The translations under genes and the position numbers were made by a program. Below, one piece after another: positions 27,814-35,878 of a stretch of 64,000 nt of DNA. The stretch's first letter is position 1. Each line of letters starts with the position of its first letter. Origin of the DNA: Streptomyces sp. L2 (GTDB lineage Bacteria; Actinomycetota; Actinomycetes; Streptomycetales; Streptomycetaceae). The stretch is taken from assembly GCF_004124325.1 (NCBI RefSeq), contig NZ_QBDT01000001.1:6014001-6078000 (forward strand), in the 5' to 3' direction. The notes beneath the pieces were generated by a model. The model was not told the DNA's origin and did not search any database. It was given only the letters and a program-made list of their open reading frames with translations.

Positions 27814-28295
27814 TTTCCGCCGGCCTGGGCGCCGTCCGACGCGTTGAGGTCCCGCAGCAGGCAGGTCAGCCGGGCGGTGCACACGCGCCGGCCCTCCTCG
27901 TCGCTGATCACGATCTCGTACGTCGCGGTCGACCGCCCCCGGTGCACGGGCGTGGCCACGCCGGTCACCAGGCCGGAGCGGACGCCCCGGTGGTGCGTGC
28001 AGTTCAGGTCCACGCCGACCGCGATCTTCGAGCTGCCGCCGTGCAGCATGGAGCCGACCGAGCCCAGGGTCTCGGCGAGGACGGCCGAGGCGCCGCCGTG
28101 CAGCAGGCCGTAGGGCTGGGTGTTGCCCTCGACGGGCATCGTGCCGACGACCCGGTCCGCGGCGGCCTCCACGATCTGCACGCCCATCCGCGTGCCGAGA
28201 TGGCCGGCGGAGAACAGGGCGGGGAGATCGACGCCGAGCGCGGCGTACTCGTCGATGACCTCCTGCGGGAACGTCACTTGCTGCTGTTCACCCAT
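27801..28295 (-). CDS. PaaI-family thioesterase (hotdog fold)
   Basis: A 164-residue hotdog-fold thioesterase that would hydrolyse an aromatic or acyl-CoA thioester. The active-site helix is in YGLLHGGASAVLAETLGSVG, and VGVDLNCTHHRGVRSGLV is the conserved beta-strand region. The gene is alone between livK and the oxidoreductase gene, both also on the minus strand but with gaps. The substrate is not evident; it is not within a phenylacetate cluster. A 14-bp repeat duplicates its 3' end. Confidence 0.83.
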   Translation of the reverse strand: MGEQQQVTFPQEVIDEYAALGVDLPALFSAGHLGTRMGVQIVEAAADRVVGTMPVEGNTQPYGLLHGGASAVLAETLGSVGSMLHGGSSKIAVGVDLNCTHHRGVRSGLVTGVATPVHRGRSTATYEIVISDEEGRRVCTARLTCLLRDLNASDGAQAGGNATS

Positions 28296-28364
28296 GGCCC
28301 GGCTCCGTTCGTCGTGCGGCCGGCTGCCCGCCGCCCGTCAGCTGTCTCTGTGCTGAGCAAACGC

Positions 28365-30668
28365 TCAGTCGGTCGCCGATTGTTCCAGACGGTCTCCCGG
28401 ACGGCCTTCGAGGCGGACCACGACGGACTTGCTGGCCGGGGTGTTGCTGGTGTCGGCGGTGGCGTCCAGCGGGACGAGCACGTTCGTCTCGGGGTAGTAC
28501 GCCGCCGCGCACCCGCGGGCCGTCGGATAGTGCACGACACGGAAGCCGGGCGCCCGCCGCTCCACGCCGTCCTTCCACTCGCTCACCAGATCGACGTACG
28601 ACCCCTCGGCGATCCCCAGTGCCCGCGCGTCCTCGGGGTTGACCAGCACCACCCGGCGGCCGTTGGTGATGCCCCGGTAGCGGTCGTCGAGCCCGTAGAT
28701 CGTGGTGTTGTACTGGTCGTGCGAACGCAGGGTCTGCAGCAGCAGCCGGCCCTCGGGCAGTTCCGGGTACTCCACCGGCGCGGCCGTGAAGTTGGCCTTG
28801 CCCGTGGCCGTCGGAAAGCGCCGCTCGTCGCGCGGGGCGTGGGGGAGCGCGAATCCGCCGGGGTGGGCCACGCGCGTGTTGAAGTCCTCGAAGCCGGGGA
28901 CCACGCGGGAGATCCGGTCCCGGATGGTCGCGTAGTCCTTCTCGAACTCCTCCCACGGCACCGTGCTGCCCTCGCCGAGCACCCGGCGCGCCAGCCGGCA
29001 CACGATCGCCGGCTCGGACAGCAGGTGCGGGCTCGCGGGCCGCAGTCGGCCGCGGGAGGCGTGCACCATGCCCATGGAGTCCTCGACGGTGACGAACTGC
29101 TCACCGCTGCCCTGCAGATCCCGCTCGGTCCGGCCGAGGGTGGGCAGGATCAGGGCGCGCGCGCCCGTGACGGCGTGCGAGCGGTTCAGCTTGGTCGACA
29201 CGTGCACGGTCAGCCGCGCGCGCCGCATGGCCGCCTCGGTGACGTCGGTGTCGGGGGAGGCGGAGACGAAGTTGCCGCCCATGGCGAAGAAGACCTTCGC
29301 CTCGCCGTCGCGCAGCGCACGGATGGCCCGCACGACGTCGTAGCCGTGCTCGCGCGGGGGCCCGAACCCGAACTCCTTCTCCAGGGCGTCCAGGAAGGCG
29401 GGCGCGGGCCGCTCGAAGATGCCCATGGTGCGGTCGCCCTGCACGTTCGAGTGGCCGCGCACCGGGCACACGCCCGCGCCGGGGCGGCCGATGTTGCCGC
29501 GCAGCAGGAGGAAGTTGACGACCTCGCGGATGGTCGGGACGGAGTGCTTGTGCTGGGTGAGGCCCATGGCCCAGCAGACGATGGTCCGCTCGGAGGCGAG
29601 GACCATCCGGAGCGCCTGCTCGATCTCCGCGCGCGTGAGCCCCGTCGCGGCCAGCGTCTCGTCCCAGTCGGCGGTGCGGGCGGCGGTGACGAACTCGTCG
29701 TAGCCGTGGGTGTGTTCGCGGACGAACTCCTCGTCGACGGCGCCTTCCGTGTCCAGGACCAGCTTGTTCAGGAGGCGGAAGAGGGCCTGGTCGCCGCCGA
29801 TGCGGATCTGCAGGAACAGGTCGGTGAGGGCGGCGCCCTTGAGCATGCCCTGCGGGGTCTGCGGGTTCTTGAACCGCTCCAGGCCGGCCTCGGGCAGCGG
29901 GTTGACGCTGATGATCTTCGCGCCGTTGGCCTTGGCCTTCTCCAGCGCGGAGAGCATCCGGGGGTGGTTGGTGCCGGGGTTCTGGCCCGCGACGATGATC
30001 AGGTCGGCCTGGTACAGGTCGTCCAGCAGGACGCTGCCCTTGCCGATGCCGATGGTCTCGGAGAGCGCGGAGCCCGAGGACTCGTGGCACATGTTCGAGC
30101 AGTCCGGCAGGTTGTTGGTGCCCAGCTCACGCGCGAACAGCTGGTACAGGAACGCGGCCTCGTTGCCGGTGCGGCCGGAGGTGTAGAACACGGCCTCGTC
30201 CGGCGAGGCGAGGGCCGTGATCTCCTCGGCGATGATGTCGAAGGCCCGCTCCCAGGTCACCGGCTCGTAGCGCTCCCCGCCCTCGGGGAGGTACATGGGG
30301 TGCGTGAGCCGGCCCTGCTGGCCCAGCCAGTACCCGCTCCGGGTGGCCAGGTCGGCGACGGGGTGCGCGGCGAAGAACTCGGGGGTGACCCGGCGCAGGG
30401 TGGCCTCCTCGGCCACCGCCTTCGCGCCGTTCTCGCAGAACTCGGCCTTGTGCCGGTGGTCCGGCTCGGGCCAGGCGCAGCCGGGGCAGTCGAAGCCGTC
30501 CTTCTGGTTCACCCGCAGCAGGGTCAGCGCGGTGCGCTTCACGCCCATCTGCTGCCTCGCGATGCGCAGGGTGTGCCCGATGGCGGGCAGCCCGGCCGCG
30601 GCGTGCTGCGGCTCCGCGACCTGCGGCGCGTCCTGGACCGGATCCCCCTTGGGCGGCTTCGTCGCCAT
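28365..30668 (-). CDS. FdhF/YdeP-family molybdopterin oxidoreductase
   Basis: A 767-residue molybdopterin-dependent oxidoreductase alpha subunit of the FdhF/YdeP group. Cysteines in DCPGCAWPEP near the N-terminus and the segment SNMCHESSG are visible, followed by GQNPGTNHPR and RGNIGRPGAGVCPVRGHSNV, hallmarks of this family, and a C-terminal molybdopterin dinucleotide-binding domain (LLLQTLRSHDQYNT). ATG 30668 follows GGAGGGGAG. No twin-arginine signal is seen, so it is cytoplasmic. The electron partner and substrate are unknown; no FdhD gene is in the window. Confidence 0.88.
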   Translation of the reverse strand: MATKPPKGDPVQDAPQVAEPQHAAAGLPAIGHTLRIARQQMGVKRTALTLLRVNQKDGFDCPGCAWPEPDHRHKAEFCENGAKAVAEEATLRRVTPEFFAAHPVADLATRSGYWLGQQGRLTHPMYLPEGGERYEPVTWERAFDIIAEEITALASPDEAVFYTSGRTGNEAAFLYQLFARELGTNNLPDCSNMCHESSGSALSETIGIGKGSVLLDDLYQADLIIVAGQNPGTNHPRMLSALEKAKANGAKIISVNPLPEAGLERFKNPQTPQGMLKGAALTDLFLQIRIGGDQALFRLLNKLVLDTEGAVDEEFVREHTHGYDEFVTAARTADWDETLAATGLTRAEIEQALRMVLASERTIVCWAMGLTQHKHSVPTIREVVNFLLLRGNIGRPGAGVCPVRGHSNVQGDRTMGIFERPAPAFLDALEKEFGFGPPREHGYDVVRAIRALRDGEAKVFFAMGGNFVSASPDTDVTEAAMRRARLTVHVSTKLNRSHAVTGARALILPTLGRTERDLQGSGEQFVTVEDSMGMVHASRGRLRPASPHLLSEPAIVCRLARRVLGEGSTVPWEEFEKDYATIRDRISRVVPGFEDFNTRVAHPGGFALPHAPRDERRFPTATGKANFTAAPVEYPELPEGRLLLQTLRSHDQYNTTIYGLDDRYRGITNGRRVVLVNPEDARALGIAEGSYVDLVSEWKDGVERRAPGFRVVHYPTARGCAAAYYPETNVLVPLDATADTSNTPASKSVVVRLEGRPGDRLEQSATD

Positions 30669-31074
30669 CCCGTGCTCCCCTCCGCCGAGGCATGAAAAGT
30701 ACGAGACCGATCCTCGCACGCGGCACTGACAACCGGACCCGCCGGGCCGCTGCCCGGCCCGTTCCGGGCCCGGCGGGGGAGCCGCCGGTGGCGCCGCGTG
30801 TGCTGCGCCGGGCAGCACCGCCGGCCGGCTGGGGCCCGCCGACCGCCCCGCGCTGGGCCCTTTTGGCCACCCTGCGCCGGGCCCGTCGGCCACCCTGCGC
30901 CGGGCCGCCTGCCACCCTGCGCCGGGCCCGTCGGCCACCCTGCGCCGGGCCGCCTGCCACCCCGCGGCGGGCCCGCCTGCCACCCTGCGGCGGACCCGCC
31001 GGCCGCCCTGCGCCAGGTCCGGTCGACGAGTGGTCCGGGCCGGAGTGTCAGTGGGCCGTGGCAGGATCGGGGGC
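30669..31074. other. Divergent promoter region of the oxidoreductase and polA genes
   Basis: This 406-base gap must hold the promoters of both divergent genes. Most of it (30866-31024) is taken up by a seven-unit minisatellite. No convincing -35/-10 pair was found. Confidence 0.5.
30866..31024. repeat. 23/22-bp minisatellite upstream of polA
   Basis: Seven units beginning GCCACCCTGCGCCGGGCC start at 30866, 30889, 30911, 30934, 30956, 30979 and 31002, alternating 23- and 22-bp spacing at first, so the higher-order period is 45 bp. The first four units are near-identical; later ones diverge. Confidence 0.85.
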
Positions 31075-33801
31075 GTGGCAGAGACAGCACCGAAGCAGAC
31101 CGACCAGACCCCCGGCGGGTCCCGTCCCCGGCTGATGCTCATGGACGGGCACTCGCTGGCCTACCGCGCGTTCTTCGCGCTGCCCGCGGAGAACTTCACG
31201 ACCGCGACGGGCCAGCCGACGAACGCGATCTACGGCTTCGCGTCGATGCTGGCCAACACCCTGCGTGACGAGGCGCCCACGCACTTCGCGGTGGCCTTCG
31301 ACGTCTCCCGCAAGACCTGGCGCTCGGAGCGCTTCACCGAGTACAAGGCGAACCGGTCCAAGACCCCGGACGAGTTCAAGGGCCAGGTCCAGCTGATCGG
31401 TGAGCTGCTCGACGCGATGGGGGCCCAGCGCTTCGCGGTCGACGGCTTCGAGGCGGACGACGTCATCGCCACTCTCGCCACCCAGGCCGAGGCCGCCGGT
31501 TTCGAGGTGCTGATCGTCACCGGCGACCGCGACTCCTTCCAGCTGATCACCGACAACATCACGGTGCTGTACCCGACGAAGGGCGTCTCGGAGCTGACCC
31601 GGTTCACCCCGGAGAAGGTTTTCGAGAAGTACGGCTTGACGCCCGCCCAGTACCCGGACTTCGCGGCCCTGCGCGGCGACCCGTCCGACAACCTGCCGGG
31701 CATCCCCGGTGTCGGTGAGAAGACCGCCGCGAAGTGGATCAACCAGTTCGGTTCGTTCGCGGAGCTGGTCGAGCGCGCCGAGGAGGTCAAGGGCAAGGCC
31801 GGCCAGAACCTCCGTGACCACCTGGAGTCGGTCAAGCTCAACCGTGTGCTGACCGAGCTGGAGCGCGAGGTCGAGCTGCCGAGGACGGTCGCCGACCTGG
31901 AGCGCGCGGCGTACGACCGCAAGGCCGTCGCGCTGGTCCTGGACACCCTGGAGATCCGCAACCCGTCCCTGCGTGAGCGCCTCTTCGCCGTCGACCCCGG
32001 CGCCGAGGAGGCCGAGGCCACACCCGTTGTCGCGGAGGGTGTGGAGCTGGACGGCACGGTGCTCGGCACCGGCGAGCTGGCCCCCTGGCTGGCCGAGCAC
32101 GGCACGGGGACGCTGGGCGTGGCCACCGTCGACACCTGGGCGCTGGGCACCGGCTCGGTCGCCGAGGTCGCGCTCGCCGCCGCCGGGGGAGCGGCCGCCT
32201 GGTTCGACCCCGCCGAGCTGGACGAGGCCGACGAGAACGCGTTCTCGGCCTGGCTGGCGGACGCCGGCCGGCCCAAGGTGTTCCACAACGCCAAGGGCGC
32301 GATGCGAGTCTTCGCCGAGCACGGCTGGAGCATCGACGGCGTCGGCATGGACACCGCGCTCGCCGCCTACCTGGTCAAGCCGGGCCGCCGCTCCTTCGAT
32401 CTGGACGCGCTGTCCCTGGAGTACCTGCACCGCGAGCTGGCCCCCGCCGCCGCGGCCGACGGGCAGCTGGCCTTCGGAGCGGACGACGGCGCCGAGGCCG
32501 AGGCGCTGATGATCCAGGCCCGCGCCGTCCTCGACCTGGGCGAGGCCTTCGGCATCCGCCTTCAGGAAGTGGGCGCCGCCGACCTGCTGCGCGACGTGGA
32601 GCTGCCCACCTCCGCGCTGCTCGCCCGCCTGGAGCGTGCCGGTATCGCGGCCGACCGCGCCCACCTCGAAGCGATGGAACAGATGTTCGCGGGCGCGGTG
32701 CAGCAGGCCGTGAAGGAGGCGCACGCGGCCGCCGGGCACGAGTTCAACCTGGGCTCGCCCAAGCAGCTCCAGGAGGTCCTCTTCGGCGAGCTGGCCCTGC
32801 CGAAGACGAAAAAGACCAAGACGGGCTACACCACCGACGCGGACGCCCTGGCGTGGCTCGCCGGCCAGACGGACAACGAACTGCCGGTGATCATGCTCCG
32901 GCACCGCGAGCAGGCAAAGCTCCGCGTCACCGTCGAGGGCCTGATCAAGACCATCGCCGGAGACGGCCGTATCCACACCACCTTCAACCAGACGGTGGCC
33001 GCGACCGGCCGGCTCTCCTCCACCGACCCGAACCTGCAGAACATCCCGGTCCGCACGGACGAGGGCCGGGCCATCCGGCGCGGGTTCGTGGTCGGCGAGG
33101 GCTTCGAGTCGCTGATGACGGCCGACTACAGCCAGATCGAGCTGCGCGTGATGGCCCACCTCTCCGAGGACGCCGGCCTGATCGAGGCCTTCACCTCCGG
33201 GGAGGACCTGCACACCACGGTCGCCTCCCAGGTGTTCTCCGTCGAGCGGGACGCTGTGGACGCGGAGATGCGGCGCAAGATCAAGGCGATGTCGTACGGC
33301 CTGGCCTACGGCCTCTCCGCGTTCGGCCTCTCCCAGCAGCTGAACATCGAGGCGGCCGAGGCGCGTGCCCTGATGGACACCTACTTCGAGCGGTTCGGCG
33401 GGGTACGGGACTATCTGCGCCGCGCGGTCGACGAGGCGAGGGCGACCGGGTACACCGCCACCCTCTTCGGGCGCCGGCGCTACCTGCCCGACCTCAACAG
33501 CGACAACCGACAGCGTCGAGAGGCGGCCGAGCGCATGGCCCTGAACGCGCCGATCCAGGGCACGGCGGCCGACATCGTCAAGATCGCCATGCTCAACGTG
33601 GATCGCGCCCTCCGCGAGGCCGACCTCAAGTCCCGCATGCTCCTCCAGGTCCACGACGAAATCGTCCTGGAGATCGCCCCCGGCGAGCGCGCCTCCACCG
33701 AGCAGATCGTCCGCCAAGAAATGTCCACCGCAGTCCAACTCCGCGCCCCCCTCGACGTCTCAGTAGGCGCAGGCCCCGACTGGGAATCAGCAGCCCACTG
33801 A
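31075..33801 (+). CDS. polA: DNA polymerase I
   Basis: A 908-residue DNA polymerase I for Okazaki-fragment processing and repair. The 5'-3' exonuclease domain is N-terminal (MLMDGHSLAYRAFFALP; ADDVIATLA; GDRDSFQLI; RGDPSDNLPGIPGVGEKTAA). The middle 3'-5' exonuclease-like domain has lost its acidic catalytic motifs, as is usual in actinobacteria. The polymerase domain shows TADYSQIELRVMAHLS (motif A), the motif B helix RRKIKAMSYGLAYG and LQVHDEIVLE (motif C). GTG 31075 has AGGATCGGGG ahead. Confidence 0.96.
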   Translation: MAETAPKQTDQTPGGSRPRLMLMDGHSLAYRAFFALPAENFTTATGQPTNAIYGFASMLANTLRDEAPTHFAVAFDVSRKTWRSERFTEYKANRSKTPDEFKGQVQLIGELLDAMGAQRFAVDGFEADDVIATLATQAEAAGFEVLIVTGDRDSFQLITDNITVLYPTKGVSELTRFTPEKVFEKYGLTPAQYPDFAALRGDPSDNLPGIPGVGEKTAAKWINQFGSFAELVERAEEVKGKAGQNLRDHLESVKLNRVLTELEREVELPRTVADLERAAYDRKAVALVLDTLEIRNPSLRERLFAVDPGAEEAEATPVVAEGVELDGTVLGTGELAPWLAEHGTGTLGVATVDTWALGTGSVAEVALAAAGGAAAWFDPAELDEADENAFSAWLADAGRPKVFHNAKGAMRVFAEHGWSIDGVGMDTALAAYLVKPGRRSFDLDALSLEYLHRELAPAAAADGQLAFGADDGAEAEALMIQARAVLDLGEAFGIRLQEVGAADLLRDVELPTSALLARLERAGIAADRAHLEAMEQMFAGAVQQAVKEAHAAAGHEFNLGSPKQLQEVLFGELALPKTKKTKTGYTTDADALAWLAGQTDNELPVIMLRHREQAKLRVTVEGLIKTIAGDGRIHTTFNQTVAATGRLSSTDPNLQNIPVRTDEGRAIRRGFVVGEGFESLMTADYSQIELRVMAHLSEDAGLIEAFTSGEDLHTTVASQVFSVERDAVDAEMRRKIKAMSYGLAYGLSAFGLSQQLNIEAAEARALMDTYFERFGGVRDYLRRAVDEARATGYTATLFGRRRYLPDLNSDNRQRREAAERMALNAPIQGTAADIVKIAMLNVDRALREADLKSRMLLQVHDEIVLEIAPGERASTEQIVRQEMSTAVQLRAPLDVSVGAGPDWESAAH

Positions 33802-33803
33802 CC

Positions 33804-33859
33804 CGCGCCCCTTAGGGGCGCGGGGCTGTGTCCATATGCGGCTCCGCCGCGCGGGCGCG
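33804..33859. repeat. Dispersed element, copy 1 (polA 3' flank)
   Basis: Contains CGCGCCCCTTAGGGGCGCGG, then CATATGCGGCTCCGCCGCGC and GGGCGCG. Its reverse complement is closely matched at 44596-44650, 3' of rpsA. The CGCCCCTTAGGGGCG palindrome can form a hairpin and may serve as the polA terminator. Confidence 0.75.
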
Positions 33860-33900
33860 CCCAGCCACGACGCCGCGGCAGTCGCACGGACCCCCGAACC

Positions 33901-34140
33901 GCGCCTCACGGGGCGGACAGGGGCGACCCCTCGCGCCCTGGGGCGGGCCGTGCCTTGAAGGGGCGCGGGGAACTGCGCGACTGCCGCGACGCCGCCGCAG
34001 CCGCACGACCACCTGCACCGCGCCTCACGGGGCGGACAGGGGCGACCCCTCGCGCCCTGGGGCGGGCCGTGCCTTGAAGGGGCGCGGGGAACTGCGCGAC
34101 CAGCCGCGACGCCGCCGCAGCCGCACAACCACCCGCACCG
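33901..34140. repeat. 119-bp tandem duplication
   Basis: Two consecutive copies (33901-34019 and 34020-34140) differ at only a handful of positions. Each contains CTTGAAGGGGCGCGGGGAAC followed by TGCGCGA, the reverse complement of the motif seen at 14583-14625. The 40 bases before copy 1 resemble the end of the unit, suggesting an older third copy. Confidence 0.85.
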
Positions 34141-34297
34141 CCCCCCCACCAGAGCGCACCGCCCCCGCAGCACCCCACCCAACCTCCAAACGCACCCCCA
34201 CCCCCCGCACCCCCCGGCCAAACCCCCGGACGGGCCCTTCACTCACGTGGCCCCCGCCAAAACGCCCCCCGCCGCCCCCCGGCCGCAAGATGCGGGC

Positions 34298-34702
34298 ATG
34301 GGTATACGCATGCTCCACCGCCGGACGCCCGAGGCGGGCACCCCGGCCCGGGCGGTCACCGCCTCGGCCCCGTTCGCCCCCGCCTCGCCGGTCCAGGCCT
34401 TCGCGGCCGACGCAAGCACCGCCCGCATCCCCGCCGACCTGGCCCTCACCGTCCGCAGAGCCGCCAAACGCCTCCGCCGCGAACTCGCCGGCCGAACCGC
34501 ACCGGCCCGCCGCGCCCCCGACTGGCGCGCCTGGGCCGACCTGACCCGCGGCTACCTCGCGCTGCTGATCGCCCTGGTCCCGAGGTCGCGCCCGAGACCC
34601 ACGATCACCGTCTTCGTCGCGGCCCCCCTCAGCGGACGACCGTCCGCCCCCGCGCGGAACCCGGGGTCCCGCCCGGGACCGGGGCCGGACGCCAGGCCCT
34701 GA
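34298..34702 (+). CDS. Conserved hypothetical protein
   Basis: A 134-residue basic protein with no family I recognise. It begins MGIRMLHRRTPEAG and has a central helix RRAAKRLRRELAGR and a hydrophobic stretch YLALLIALVPR; the C-terminus is Pro/Arg-rich. Similar short proteins occur in Streptomyces near polA, from memory. No good ribosome site precedes ATG 34298. Its 3' end overlaps the convergent DUF4184 gene by 74 bases, which is unusual and lowers confidence that the C-terminal part is real. Confidence 0.5.
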   Translation: MGIRMLHRRTPEAGTPARAVTASAPFAPASPVQAFAADASTARIPADLALTVRRAAKRLRRELAGRTAPARRAPDWRAWADLTRGYLALLIALVPRSRPRPTITVFVAAPLSGRPSAPARNPGSRPGPGPDARP

Positions 34703-35477
34703 CCCCGAGGGCGTACAGCAGCAGCCCCAGCACGAGCCCGGCGCCCGCCCCGAAGCACAGGGTGGGCACCAGGTCCCACGGCCGGGCCGTCGAACCCCAG
34801 TACGCCCACCAGCGGCACGCCCGCTGCACGGCAGCGACCAGCGCGCAGCCGCCGACCACCGCACCGGCCCACCACCGGTCCCGTACGGACAGCACGGGCA
34901 CCCCGGCCGGCTCCCCGTCGGGCGCCCGCCGCAGCGCCCGTACGGCGAACACGGCCAGCACCACCGCCGCCACCGCCGAGCTGCCGTACTGCAGCCAGAG
35001 GAAGCCGGGCAGGCCCGCGCGGTCCCGGGTGAGGGCCGGGACCAGCCGGACGCCCCAGCGGTCGTGGTGCGTGAACGCGTCCCACACGACGTGTGTCAGC
35101 GCGCCGAGCACGGCGGAGACGTACCACCACGCCACGGACCCGGCCCGCACGCGCGCGCGTGGCGCCCCGCAGCGCAGCAGCGCGGCCGGCCGGCCCTGCC
35201 GTGCCCGGGGCGCCAGCGCCACCAACGGCTCCCGCACCAGCAGCCAGAGCCCCACCAGAGCCCATGAGATGAGCGCGTCCACGCTCACGACACCGGCGAA
35301 CGAGTGGGTGACGGAGCCGAATTCCATCCCGCCGGGCACGACACTCGCCGCGTAGTACGTCATGTCGGGCGCGAAGGAACCCGCGACGAGGACCGAGGCC
35401 ACCAGCCGGCCCCGCCCGCCGCCGTCACGCCGGACCGCGGGCAGAACGGCGGCCGCATGGCTGAGAGTGAACGGCAA
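34629..35477 (-). CDS. DUF4184 family membrane protein
   Basis: A 282-residue membrane protein starting LPFTLSHAAAVLP, the family hallmark. It has six or so hydrophobic segments, with LGALTHVVWDAFTHHDRWGV resembling metal-dependent membrane hydrolases. TTG 35477 is the only start that fits: it lies directly before the conserved PFTLSHA and follows GGGGGACC. The gene converges on, and overlaps, the hypothetical gene at 34298. Function unknown. Confidence 0.78.
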   Translation of the reverse strand: MPFTLSHAAAVLPAVRRDGGGRGRLVASVLVAGSFAPDMTYYAASVVPGGMEFGSVTHSFAGVVSVDALISWALVGLWLLVREPLVALAPRARQGRPAALLRCGAPRARVRAGSVAWWYVSAVLGALTHVVWDAFTHHDRWGVRLVPALTRDRAGLPGFLWLQYGSSAVAAVVLAVFAVRALRRAPDGEPAGVPVLSVRDRWWAGAVVGGCALVAAVQRACRWWAYWGSTARPWDLVPTLCFGAGAGLVLGLLLYALGVRAWRPAPVPGGTPGSARGRTVVR

Positions 35478-35878
35478 CAGGTCCCCCTGGAACGGTCGTC
35501 GAACGGTCACCGGCCCTGCCACGGACCCGGCGGGCGGGCCTGGCGAGCGGGCCCGGCGACCGGACCGCCCAGTATGGCCGTCCGCCGCGCCGAACCGCGT
35601 GCCATGGGCGCCCCCCTGGACGGCAGTCGGCACACCCTGGCCGAACATAGGCGGCCAAGAGGTGAATACCGGGCGTGAACGACTGCCCCCGCCAAGCAAG
35701 TTGCCGTAGGGTCGCCTGGGTCGTCGCGCCGGGACGCGCGGTGGCACACACGTCACATCGCGGAAAAGGCGGAACAGGGGCAACCAGAGCACCGGGTCAA
35801 CCGTCAGACCAAGGCGAGCACACAGACGGAGAAGGTCGGAACGGACGTTTCCGGACGTCCACGGGAGGGGTTCACTCT
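35478..35878. other. Intergenic region between DUF4184 and the transglycosylase gene
   Basis: A 401-base divergent gap. Open frames extend through it from both sides, but neither shows family similarity before the chosen starts. GGGAGGGG just before 35879 is the ribosome site of the rightward gene. No clear promoter was recognised. Confidence 0.45.

Larger units (their letters stand above)
33802..34297. repeat. Repeat-rich region downstream of polA
   Basis: Within this 496-base gap are a dispersed element (33804-33859), a 40-base partial unit (33861-33900), a 119-bp tandem duplication (33901-34140) and a C-rich stretch (34141-34260). There is no supported gene. Confidence 0.7.

Noticed and set aside
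33901..34140. CRISPR-like array
   Set aside because: Only two long near-identical units without unique spacers; likewise the 30866 and 55158 arrays have no spacers, and no cas genes are present.
34025..34864. Minus-strand gene across the polA downstream repeats
   Set aside because: The reading consists of translated tandem repeats and a shadow of the genes at 34298 and 34629.
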